From the NCBI RefSeq assembly GCF_003003795.1, contig NZ_PVWK01000125.1, positions 1 through 51,561 on the forward strand: a stretch of 51,561 bases of DNA. The letters run 5' to 3'. Below the pieces are notes generated by a model. The model was not told the origin of the DNA, made no database searches, and worked only from the letters and a program-made list of their open reading frames with translations. Below are positions 10,318 through 18,610 of the stretch, in pieces. Numbering within the stretch: the first letter of the stretch is position 1; each line of letters opens with the position of its first letter. Made by a program: the position numbers and the translations under genes. The DNA comes from Stenomitos frigidus ULC18 (GTDB lineage Bacteria; Cyanobacteriota; Cyanobacteriia; Leptolyngbyales; Leptolyngbyaceae).

Positions 10318-12994
10318 GCTGACCTCCCGGTGTGTCGCGGTTGACAGTCCGATGTTCCACATTCTGTAGAATCATGGCAGCGACCAGACCCGTCCAACCC
10401 GTTTGATGGCTGGCTCCCAGACCCGCACCATTGTCCCCATGAAAATATTCGTGGAACAGAATGAGATCTTTCCAATATGGATCGGTTTGGAAGACGTCCA
10501 GATTGCCATAAACGGGACGTTTGCCCGCTTCATCTGGCTCGAAGATGGTGACTAAGCGACGGGACAGCTCGATCGCGACTTCTCGCAGCGTCATTTCCTG
10601 TCCAGACCCAATCGGACATTCCACTTTGAACTCATCGCCAAAATACTCGTAGAAGCGCCAGAGCGCCTCAATGATGAGATAATTCACCGGAAACCAGATG
10701 GGACCGCGCCAGTTAGAATTGCCGCCAAACAGACCCGTAGTCGATTCGGCAGGCTCATAGCGCACGCAGTAATCATTATTGCCTTCATGTAATGTGTAGG
10801 GCTGCTCTAGATGAACTTTAGAGAGCGCCCGAATGCCGTGAGGGCTAAGAAACTCGTTTTCATCCAGCAGGTACCTCAAGACGCGCTTAAGCTTTGCGCC
10901 ATAGACGATCGCCAGCAGGCGTCTGGCTCCCATCCCGGGCGTTTCCATACACGCCACTTTATTCTTCAGTTCGGGACGATTGCGGATAAACCAATTCATC
11001 CGTCGCTGGAAGCCAGGAAACTGCTTGAGCGTGTCTAATTCCAGCACCGTCACGGCAAAGAGCGGGATTAAGCCCACCATTGATCGCACTTTTAGTGGAA
11101 ACTGACGCCCATCTGGTAAGTGCAGCGCATCGTAGTAGAAGCCATCTTCATCATCCCACAGGGCAATCTTCGTATCGCCAATGCCATCAATGGCATCCGC
11201 AATGTAGAGAAAATGCTCAAAGAACTTGCTGGCAATATCTTCGTAGGCATTGTCTTCTTTCGCCAGTTCCAGCGCGATCGCCAGCATGTTCAAACAATAC
11301 ATCCCCATCCAGCTCGTCCCATCGGCTTGATTCAGATAGCCGCCAGTGGGTAATTCTTTGCTGCGATCGAACACCCCAATGTTATCCAGCCCCAGAAAGC
11401 CGCCCTGAAAGACGTTGTTGCCTTCCATATCTTTGCGGTTGACCCACCAGGTAAAATTCAGCAGCAGCTTATGGAAGACGCGTTCGAGAAATTGGCGATC
11501 GCTGCGACCATAAAACTTTTGCTCGACCTGATAGACCCGTAACGCTGCCCACGCATGCACTGGGGGATTCACATCACTAAACGCCCACTCATAGGCAGGC
11601 AGTTGACCGTTTGCCTGCATATACCATTCACGGGTGAGGCGATCCAGCTGCAATTTGGCAAAGTCTGGGTCAAGCACCACTAACGGAATAAGATGGAATG
11701 CCAGATCCCATGCCGCAAACCAGGGATATTCCCATTTGTCAGGCATGGAAAGAATATCTTCACTGAACAAATTTGTCCAGTCGCGGTTGCGTCCTGCCTT
11801 CCGTTCGGGTGGCGGCGGTGGTTGGTTGGGATCGCCATGCAGCCAGTCATGCACCACATAGTTGTAATATTGCTTGCTCCACAACAGTCCCGCAAACGCC
11901 TGTCGCTGAATGTTGCGCTCTGCCTCCGACATCGGAAAGGGACAAAGGCGATGGTAGAACTCATCCGCTTCTTGTTTGCGAGTGTGGAAAATAGCATCAA
12001 AAGCAGCACCCAATGGATCACTTAATGTTTGTTGATCAGACAACCGTAGGCGGATGGTTTTGGTTTCTCCTGGTGCGAACGTTAAGGGGTAACGGGCTGC
12101 AAATTTGGTGCCGATGCGATCGACATTAATCGCATGCTGCTTACCATGCACCAGATAATCGTTGATACCGTCTTTGACATAGGGTGATGGATTGCTCGTG
12201 CCAAACAGCCGTTCGTAATTCGTTTCGTTGTTGGTCAAGAGCAACTCTGCGCCCGGTTCACAGTAGAGCCAGTGAGTACCCAGCGTGGGATGGTCGGCTT
12301 CCAGCACGCTCACTGGTGTATCAGCAATGACTTTAATGAAGGGGACTTCCATCTCAGGCTGCCAATCCCACAGGTTACGAAACCAGAGGGTGGGTAGGAG
12401 ATGCAGGGTAGCGGTTTCGGAGCCTCGGTTGGCGATCGTCACCTGGATCAAAAGATCTTCGGGTGTGGCTTTCGCATATTCCACGAAGACATCAAAATAG
12501 CGATTGTCTGCGAAAACCCCTGTATCCAACAGTTCAAATTCGGGTTCAAATTTGCCCCGGCGACGATTTTCTTCTACCAACTGTGTGTAGGGAAATGCCT
12601 GCTGAGGGTATTTATACAGGCATTTCATGTAGGAATGAGTGGGCGTACTGTCTAAATAAAAGTAGTACTCTTTGACATCTTCGCCATGATTCCCTTCACT
12701 ACCCGTTAAACCAAATAAGCGCTCTTTCAAAATGGGATCGTTGCCATTCCACAGAGCGATCGCAAAACACAAGCGCTGACGGCTATCCGAAATGCCCGCG
12801 ATGCCATCTTCACCCCAACGGTATGCCCGCGATCGTGCCTGTTCATGTGGAAAATAATCCCAGGCAGAGCCATACGGGCTGTAGTCTTCGCGCACCGTGC
12901 CCCACTGCCGCTCACTCACATAGGGTCCCCACCGCTTCCAATAAGCAGTGCGTTCCCGATCTTCCTGCAATCGCTGTTCTTCTGGAGTCATCAT
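10304..12994 (-). CDS. GH63-like glucosidase (MGH1/mannosyl-oligosaccharide glucosidase type)
   Basis: An 896-residue protein matching bacterial GH63-like (alpha/alpha)6-barrel hydrolases. These are wrongly named after eukaryotic mannosyl-oligosaccharide glucosidase; some bacterial relatives act on small alpha-glucosides such as glucosylglycerate. Visible signatures are [15 protein letters not shown] (about 420), [17 protein letters not shown] (about 760) and the C-terminal [10 protein letters not shown]. No signal peptide is seen, so it is probably cytoplasmic. The ATG at 12994 has CAGGAG upstream and starts 2 bp after the SDR stop, inside an operon with a GMC oxidoreductase and an SDR. Role inferred: hydrolysis of a compatible solute or oligosaccharide, the sugar then being oxidised by its neighbours. 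Confidence 0.85.
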   Translation of the reverse strand: MMTPEEQRLQEDRERTAYWKRWGPYVSERQWGTVREDYSPYGSAWDYFPHEQARSRAYRWGEDGIAGISDSRQRLCFAIALWNGNDPILKERLFGLTGSEGNHGEDVKEYYFYLDSTPTHSYMKCLYKYPQQAFPYTQLVEENRRRGKFEPEFELLDTGVFADNRYFDVFVEYAKATPEDLLIQVTIANRGSETATLHLLPTLWFRNLWDWQPEMEVPFIKVIADTPVSVLEADHPTLGTHWLYCEPGAELLLTNNETNYERLFGTSNPSPYVKDGINDYLVHGKQHAINVDRIGTKFAARYPLTFAPGETKTIRLRLSDQQTLSDPLGAAFDAIFHTRKQEADEFYHRLCPFPMSEAERNIQRQAFAGLLWSKQYYNYVVHDWLHGDPNQPPPPPERKAGRNRDWTNLFSEDILSMPDKWEYPWFAAWDLAFHLIPLVVLDPDFAKLQLDRLTREWYMQANGQLPAYEWAFSDVNPPVHAWAALRVYQVEQKFYGRSDRQFLERVFHKLLLNFTWWVNRKDMEGNNVFQGGFLGLDNIGVFDRSKELPTGGYLNQADGTSWMGMYCLNMLAIALELAKEDNAYEDIASKFFEHFLYIADAIDGIGDTKIALWDDEDGFYYDALHLPDGRQFPLKVRSMVGLIPLFAVTVLELDTLKQFPGFQRRMNWFIRNRPELKNKVACMETPGMGARRLLAIVYGAKLKRVLRYLLDENEFLSPHGIRALSKVHLEQPYTLHEGNNDYCVRYEPAESTTGLFGGNSNWRGPIWFPVNYLIIEALWRFYEYFGDEFKVECPIGSGQEMTLREVAIELSRRLVTIFEPDEAGKRPVYGNLDVFQTDPYWKDLILFHEYFHGDNGAGLGASHQTGWTGLVAAMILQNVEHRTVNRDTPGGQHGDP

Positions 12995-12996
12995 TA

Positions 12997-13803
12997 CTAC
13001 TGCTCCTGATAGTTCCAGAGCAAACCACCATCCACAAAGAAGGTTGTGCCCGTTACATAATCGGCTTCCTCGGATGCCAGAAACGCAACCATCGACGCCA
13101 CATCACCCGGTTTCCCCAAGCGCCCTAGTGGAATGTTCTGTAACAGTGCGCCCAACTTTTGGGGATCATTCAGGAGTTTGGTGTTGATGGGTGTTTCGAT
13201 CGCCCCTGGAGCCACATTATTAATGGTGATTCCAAGCGGGGCAAGTTCGATCGCCAAATTGCGCGTCAGCATCTTCAATCCACCTTTGCTCGCACAGTAA
13301 GCAGCAAAGTGAGGAAAGGGTAGTTCTTCATGGACTGAGCTGATATTAATGATTTTGCCAGGACGGTTCGCTTCTCTCAAATGCTTCACAAGGGCTTGGG
13401 TTGCAAAGAAGACTCCTTTGAGATTAACGTTCAAGACCGCATCATAATCCGCTTCGGTCACGTCCCAGAAGTCAGCATTTTTCTCGATTCCGGCATTATT
13501 CACCAGGATATCCAGTTTGCCAAAATGGGCAATGCTATCTGCAACCATACGCTGCACATCCGCGATCGTGCCCAGATCTGCCTGTACAGTCAGACCTTCG
13601 ACTGAGTCACAGTGCCCCTCGACCATGTGGCAACGACCACCACCTGCTGTTTTGACTTTCTCCAGCGTTTCTTCCGCACCTTTTGGATTAGAGCGGTAAT
13701 TAATCACCACATCGGCACCTTCTTGAGCCATGCGGATGGCAATGGCTTGTCCAATGCCCTGACTACTGCCAGTGACCAAGGCTACTTTACCGTCGAGTTT
13801 CAT
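12997..13803 (-). CDS. short-chain dehydrogenase/reductase (glucose 1-dehydrogenase-like)
   Basis: A 268-residue classical SDR. The Rossmann motif is [12 protein letters not shown] at the N terminus, NNAG follows in mid-protein, the catalytic pair is YCASK, and the C terminus carries the [11 protein letters not shown] signature. A 15-20 residue insertion ([15 protein letters not shown]) sits before the usual VQADL strand and is atypical. The start ATG has AGGAAA upstream. It lies second in the operon, between the GMC oxidoreductase and the GH63-like hydrolase, consistent with NAD(P)-dependent oxidation of a sugar or polyol. Substrate is inferred from family and context only. Confidence 0.9.
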   Translation of the reverse strand: MKLDGKVALVTGSSQGIGQAIAIRMAQEGADVVINYRSNPKGAEETLEKVKTAGGGRCHMVEGHCDSVEGLTVQADLGTIADVQRMVADSIAHFGKLDILVNNAGIEKNADFWDVTEADYDAVLNVNLKGVFFATQALVKHLREANRPGKIINISSVHEELPFPHFAAYCASKGGLKMLTRNLAIELAPLGITINNVAPGAIETPINTKLLNDPQKLGALLQNIPLGRLGKPGDVASMVAFLASEEADYVTGTTFFVDGGLLWNYQEQ

Positions 13804-13868
13804 AGGTTTCCTGATTAGTTTTGAGTTTTGAGTGATGGCATTGGGCTATGAGCGCTTACCATTCCTGG

Positions 13869-15443
13869 CTACTTCAAACGATCGATCAAATGGTCACCCA
13901 CTCGCAGCGCATTTGCAATAATGGTCAACGTCGGGTTGACGCCAGAGTTTGATGGAAAGAAGCTGCCGTCCACCACATACAGATTGTCAATGTCATGGGT
14001 GCGGCAATTGAGATCCAGTACCGATGTGGTGGGGTCTTCGCCAAAGCGACAGGTGCCGCACTGATGCCCCACCACCTGAATGCCTGTGTTGTTGCGCGGA
14101 TAAATGCCGTGGTGCAGTCGCACATTTTCGGCACCTTTGTCGATCGCCTTCAAGACCTCTGTCCAGCGATGGATCAGGCGATCGCGAGCTTCGGTATTAT
14201 TAGGCGTGTAGTTTAAGTGCAATTTATCTCCGTCGACCCATACTCGATTGTTAGGATCAGGTAAATCCTCCGTTTGCAGCCACCATCCTGTCGAGTGGTT
14301 GGCAATTTGCTGTAGTCCAAAACCGGGCACCAATTTTGCCAGGGGAGCCAGCAAGGGCGGCGCTCCGGCTGGGATCATATCTCCGAGCACGTTACCCGTG
14401 TTCTGCACTTCGCCCATAGGGTACGGAAAATCCGGTTCGCCCCAGTAGAAATCGTTCAGGCAAATGGTTTTTTGATACACATCTGGATTGGGCGTGACAC
14501 TGAGCTGCACCATTGCGGTCGTCAGGTGTTTCATTAAATTGCGCCCAACTTGATCAGAACGGTTGGCAAGTCCCGTTGGATGCTGGTCGTTTGCCGATCG
14601 CAACAGCAGTGCTGCCGAATTGATCGCGCCACAGGCAACCACCACAATGTCACCCCGGAACAGGTGAGTCTCTCCACCCATTTCAGTTTCGACACCTGTA
14701 ATCGCTCGACCCGATTCGCTTGTGTGCAGACGTAACACTTTCGCCTCGGTTTTAAGCGTCACGTTGGGAAATTCCAGCGCTGGTTCAATCCCATTCACTT
14801 CTCCATCCGCCTTAGCGTGAAGCAGACAAGGAAAACCATCGCACGTATCACAACGAATACACGTACTGAGGGTGCGATCGACCTCATTGAGCTTCAATCC
14901 CAGCGGCAGATGGAAGGGATGTAAGCCTTGTTGGGCGATCGCCTCAGAAAGCTGCTGCATACGCGGCTCATGGTTAACAGGAGGATAGGCATACTCGCTA
15001 CTGCGGGGTGGTTCCGTGGGGTCTTCACCCTGCTTGCCATGCACATCGTAAAGGGTCTCCGCCTGAGTGTAGTAAGGTTCAAAATCGGCGTATTTGAGTG
15101 CCCAGGCAGGCGAAATGCCGTCACAATGTTCCACCGCCTCAAAATCTTGCTCTCGTAAGCGCAGCAGAGCCGCACCATACACTTTGGTATTGCCCCCTAC
15201 CCAGTAGCTCATTTGCGGGCGAAAGGCTTTCCCAGTGCTGTCATACCAGTGGTCTGACGTATGGTAGCGCTCTTTGACATACACTTCAGTGGCACTCCAG
15301 TTTGCCTTTTCTTTGGGTAAGTAAGTCCCTTGTTCCAGAATCAGAATTTTCTTGCCAGTGGAGGCTAATTTGTATGCCAACGTGCCGCCACCGGCCCCTG
15401 TACCAATGATAATCAGGTCATAAGCTTGCTCATCACTGACCAC
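13869..15443 (-). CDS. GMC-family FAD oxidoreductase
   Basis: A 524-residue glucose-methanol-choline oxidoreductase. The N-terminal FAD-binding dinucleotide fold reads DLIIIGTGAGGGTLAYKLA, and the C-terminal region carries GHQCGTCRFG and VVDGSFFPSNSGVNPTLTI, typical of the bacterial subgroup acting on sugars or alcohols. No Tat or Sec signal is visible. The start is a GTG at 15443 with a strong GGAGGAGAG upstream. It is the first gene of the four-gene operon, so the operon promoter should lie between 15444 and about 15865. It probably oxidises a sugar or polyol hydroxyl; the electron acceptor is unknown. Confidence 0.9.
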   Translation of the reverse strand: MVSDEQAYDLIIIGTGAGGGTLAYKLASTGKKILILEQGTYLPKEKANWSATEVYVKERYHTSDHWYDSTGKAFRPQMSYWVGGNTKVYGAALLRLREQDFEAVEHCDGISPAWALKYADFEPYYTQAETLYDVHGKQGEDPTEPPRSSEYAYPPVNHEPRMQQLSEAIAQQGLHPFHLPLGLKLNEVDRTLSTCIRCDTCDGFPCLLHAKADGEVNGIEPALEFPNVTLKTEAKVLRLHTSESGRAITGVETEMGGETHLFRGDIVVVACGAINSAALLLRSANDQHPTGLANRSDQVGRNLMKHLTTAMVQLSVTPNPDVYQKTICLNDFYWGEPDFPYPMGEVQNTGNVLGDMIPAGAPPLLAPLAKLVPGFGLQQIANHSTGWWLQTEDLPDPNNRVWVDGDKLHLNYTPNNTEARDRLIHRWTEVLKAIDKGAENVRLHHGIYPRNNTGIQVVGHQCGTCRFGEDPTTSVLDLNCRTHDIDNLYVVDGSFFPSNSGVNPTLTIIANALRVGDHLIDRLK

Positions 15444-15865
15444 GATCGCTCTCCTCCTTGTTTGTTGCTTTGCTTACTAACTCAGGCAAAAGAACCGTCT
15501 CAGTCACTAATGCCACATGGTTCCAGACCAGCTTTCTACTGGTTGAGCTGATGCGAATTTCATCAATAACGCTACCAGAGGGTTCTGAGTAGCAGGTGAG
15601 TTAGGCTTTAAAGGCAGGTGAAAGTGTTCACAGGCAAATACATGCCACCATTGTATGGAAAGCTCCGTCATCCGTGTTGCGGCGGAGATGATTTACCTGC
15701 GATCAGTCACATCAGCATTGATGAGCAGCTGTGTCGCAGCAGTAGTAGACGGGATTTTTGGCATGACCCCTCGAAAAGGTATATTCCACATTGAGACGGC
15801 CGAGTCTCAATGTGCGGATGAGGCTACCTTCGTACCATCCAGATAGCGATACACACTGGACTTCG
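15444..15865. other. intergenic region, probable promoter of the GMC operon
   Basis: About 420 bp between the divergent boundary of the GMC operon and the IS6 element. No recognisable gene. It contains one strong inverted repeat (15787-15814). The leftward operon must be transcribed from here, but I cannot single out -35/-10 boxes. Confidence 0.4.
15787..15814. repeat. 11-bp perfect inverted repeat
   Basis: CACATTGAGAC at 15787-15797 is followed by a 6-nt spacer and its exact reverse complement at 15804-15814. There is no T tract, so an operator or a mobile-element end is as likely as a terminator. It lies about 345 bp upstream of the leftward GMC operon. Confidence 0.6.
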
Positions 15866-16688
15866 GGTTCTGTCGCAAGCATGATACGCTGGGGAGGCTC
15901 AATTTTCTCCCATCTCATCCAAAATGGCTTCCCAATCCCTGTTTAAGTGGTGTCACTTTCTGCCAGAGATCAGCCTGCTGAACGTGCGGTAGTCTTGCCG
16001 TTAGCCCTTAAGCGATCGGAACCTGGAAGCGATGATGGCAGAGCAAGGAGTCGAAGTGGATCACTCAACGATCAACCGATGGGTGTTGAAGTATGCGCCA
16101 GAAGTGGACAACCGCATTCCACCCCATTTGCATCCGACGAACGATTCCTGGAGGGTGGACGAGACTTATATCCAAATCAAAGGTGAGTGGCAAGATTTGG
16201 ATCGAGCTGTGGACTCAAAAGGCAACACCCTTGACTTCATGCTGAGTGCCAAGCGGGATCGTCAGGCAGCCGCACGCTTTTGCCGCAAGGTACTCAAAGC
16301 CCAGCACACGCAAGCACCACGAGTGATCACCGTCGCTAAAAATCCTGCTTACCCAGCAGCAATGGAAACGCTGAAGGCAGAGGAGACGATCGCGGGTGAG
16401 ACCGCATTGAGCCAGAGCAAGTATTTCAACCATCTTGTTGAACACGACCATCGCAACATTAAGCGCATTGTCAAGCCAATGATGGGTTTGAAGTCTTTCA
16501 ACAGTGCGAGCAGAACGTTACGTGGGATTGAAGCGATGCAGATGATCCGAAAAGGGCAAGTGAAAGGAATCAGTCAAGGGGATAGCGTCTCTCAAGCAAA
16601 GTTCATCAGCGAAATCTTTGGAGTAAGTGCTTAAGACAAGACGATTGGTGCAGATCGTCTGTCACCTTAAAAAGTTTGCGACACAACC
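15866..16688 (+). mobile_element. IS6-family insertion sequence (decayed)
   Basis: An 823-bp element bounded by imperfect inverted repeats. GGTTCTGTCGCAA starts at 15866, and GGTTGTGTCGCAAAC is read on the other strand from 16688. Both match the IS6-family terminal consensus, and size and single transposase frame also fit. No 8-bp target duplication is visible (GGACTTCG on the left, GCCAGGGG on the right), so at least one flank has been rearranged. The first 145 bp recur at 51344-51488 in the same orientation. Confidence 0.85.
15924..16634 (+). pseudogene. IS6-family DDE transposase with two in-frame TAG stops
   Basis: The frame from the ATG at 15924 reads MASQSLFKWCHFLPEISLLN, then VR-stop-SCR-stop-PLS, where WYCRYALS is expected, and continues in the same frame to 16634. 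A usual Trp and a usual Tyr codon are both TAG. The downstream part keeps the catalytic triad context: SWRVDETYIQ, AVDSKGNTLDF and the Glu of HLVEHDHRNIKR. The Asp usual in TVDKNPAYP is Ala here. A shorter product starting at 16032 is possible but would lack the N-terminal DNA-binding part. Non-functional unless the ambers are suppressed. Confidence 0.85.
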
Positions 16689-17391
16689 GCCAGGGGTTCC
16701 ACCCCTGCACCCCGTCCTAACCAGTATGGCTGTAGCTATAACTGTTGCTTTAGCGCTAACCATGCGGCGCGAAAGAAGTAATCTAACTCGCTAACTGACC
16801 AAATGACTGGATTGAGCGCTTCTTGGAAAACCTGAAAGCGTTGTTTGGAAAGGCTTCTATGCTTCAGCTCTGGTTATTGTTGAAGCAAGCCTTAAGTGGC
16901 CAACTTAAGTGGCTGAATGTCCTGGAGGTTTTGAGTCAGCCAGGCTAAGGTTGTTGAAGTGGATACAGCGTCCGTTTTCCATGCTGAGTACCTATGCATG
17001 ACGCGAAACGAGGTTGTTCCACTGACCTTACCTGGAGATGAGCCCCCGTGTTTTTCAAACATCGCGGTATACCCCACCGTTCTGGTTCTTCAACGGCCTG
17101 TTCCGCTCAACTTCACAGCGTTTCATCAAGTGCGATTGCTCTCGTCGATCGCAAATCTCGTGCTACTGTCCCCAGGCAGGGAGTGACATCCTCTCCACTC
17201 ACAAGAGCCTCTTTAGTTTCATTCTGGAGGCTTTATTCTATGTAGCTACAAAGGATTGGTATTACAATCATGACAACATAAGCATTTACAGTCGCTCATA
17301 CCATCAGCTTTCTCTTGCAGTAATTACCTCTTTCCATTCCGTCACGATCGCTAGCTGTGCCGTACTCGCTGCTCCAAACTCAGGAGAAATC
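16689..17391. other. intergenic region with possible coding remnant
   Basis: About 700 bp between the IS6 element and the YjdF gene. A plus-strand stretch near 16812-16950 reads ERFLENLKALFGKASMLQLW and ends at a stop shortly after. It looks like the C-terminal tail of a lost gene, but I cannot name the family. The rest shows no recognised gene. I looked for a yjdF-type riboswitch before 17392 and could not identify one by eye. Confidence 0.35.
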
Positions 17392-17808
17392 ATGAAGCTG
17401 ACCGTGCTGTTCAATGGTCAATTTTGGGAAGGCGTTGTCGAGTTTGATCAAGAGGGTTACTTGAAAGTGGGGCGACACCTCTTTGGTGCAGAGCCAAGTG
17501 ATGTTGAGGTGTTGGAATTTGTTTTGAATAACAGCGCTTCGGAATTGATTGACCAAGCGCATTCTGCGGTTACCTTAAGTCCCACAGAAAGTAAGTCAAT
17601 TAATCCAAAGCGGCGATCGCGGCAAGTGTCGAAAGAAATGGCCGTTCGGGGCCTTTCAACGATGGCTCAAATTGCTTTTCAGAAAGAGTTTGAGCACCGC
17701 AAACAGGACGTTAAGCGGCAGTCGAAAGCAGAAGCAGAAGCCAAACAAGCAGAGAAACGACTATTAATGCGGCAGAAAGCGAAGGCAAGGCATCGTGGGA
17801 AAGCGTAA
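17392..17808 (+). CDS. YjdF-family protein
   Basis: A 138-residue protein of the YjdF family. It begins MKLTVLFNGQFWEGVVEFDQ and carries the family's basic C-terminal helix: INPKRRSRQVSKEM, STMAQIAF, then a Lys/Arg/Glu-rich tail ending RHRGKA. The ATG at 17392 has AGGAGA directly upstream; the frame is open further left but without similarity. In Firmicutes yjdF is controlled by a riboswitch responsive to azaaromatic compounds, and its biochemical role is unknown. Here it sits beside an aromatic polyketide locus but inside the IS6 bracket, so a link to xenobiotic or self-product response is possible and unproven. Confidence 0.85.
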   Translation: MKLTVLFNGQFWEGVVEFDQEGYLKVGRHLFGAEPSDVEVLEFVLNNSASELIDQAHSAVTLSPTESKSINPKRRSRQVSKEMAVRGLSTMAQIAFQKEFEHRKQDVKRQSKAEAEAKQAEKRLLMRQKAKARHRGKA

Positions 17809-18610
17809 CTGCTCTAAAAACAGCACGATTGCTTGTTCATCTGCATGGCAAAGAGCTTGACTTCACAGAAACTTTAAACTGGCATATACATCTTTACATG
17901 CTCTTTATGCATTATTTCGACTTTTAATCTCAAAACAAATTACATTAGCAATCAATACAACAAAAATTATTTCCAACAACGGAAATAATTCAAAAGGTAG
18001 ATAGGCTACTGTCAAAATAATCTATACATTTCACAGGGTTGCATTCTTGCTAGGTGATTTAAATGACTCTAGCTCAATCAGTAAAAATACTGATTATTGA
18101 GAGGTGTCAATTTATTCAGGTGATTTGAACATCATAGGCGTTAAAAACCAATTTTGAAGTTGAAGTATGGCTTACCTGTCAGGGTATAGGCGACAAACAT
18201 AACCGAACAACGGTCTATTTCTTTGGTTATACTACAAGGCTGAAAACATTCTGTTACAAATAAAATTGTAAGATCTTTTACTTTTTGAGTTTTCTACAAA
18301 GAGCTTAAATCTGGACTTATCTGCTACAAAAGTGAGCAGAATTTTTATAAGACATTAGTTTAGCAAATTGCTGTTCAACAATTTCCTTAAGAAATGCTTG
18401 AGCATGTTGTGTTTTAAATGGTGCTATTTGCTTCTAAGCTTGTACATCATTTAATTGTTGCTAATTTGTGTTCCCTGCTTCAGCTTTATCAAGGCCTTAC
18501 TTCAGCGTTAATAGATCAGCCTACTTTACTGCTTTTAGAAGACTGTCGTTTGCTTTAGGCCGTAAAGGAGTCGTTGATCGTTGTCAAATTAGTGGGATCA
18601 GGACAAGCTA
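17809..18610. other. AT-rich intergenic region before the first NACHT gene
   Basis: About 800 bp, clearly more AT-rich than the flanking genes, with no recognisable gene, tRNA or repeat. AGGACAAGCTA just before 18611 can serve as the ribosome binding site of the NACHT gene. The promoter of that gene probably lies here but I cannot place it. Confidence 0.4.

Noticed and set aside
15858-16696. 8-bp target duplication around the IS6 element
   Set aside because: The flanking octamers (GGACTTCG and GCCAGGGG) do not match, so no intact duplication is present.
17038-17391. Upstream extension of the YjdF frame
   Set aside because: The extra 118 residues have no family similarity, while the ATG at 17392 has AGGAGA and the standard YjdF N terminus.
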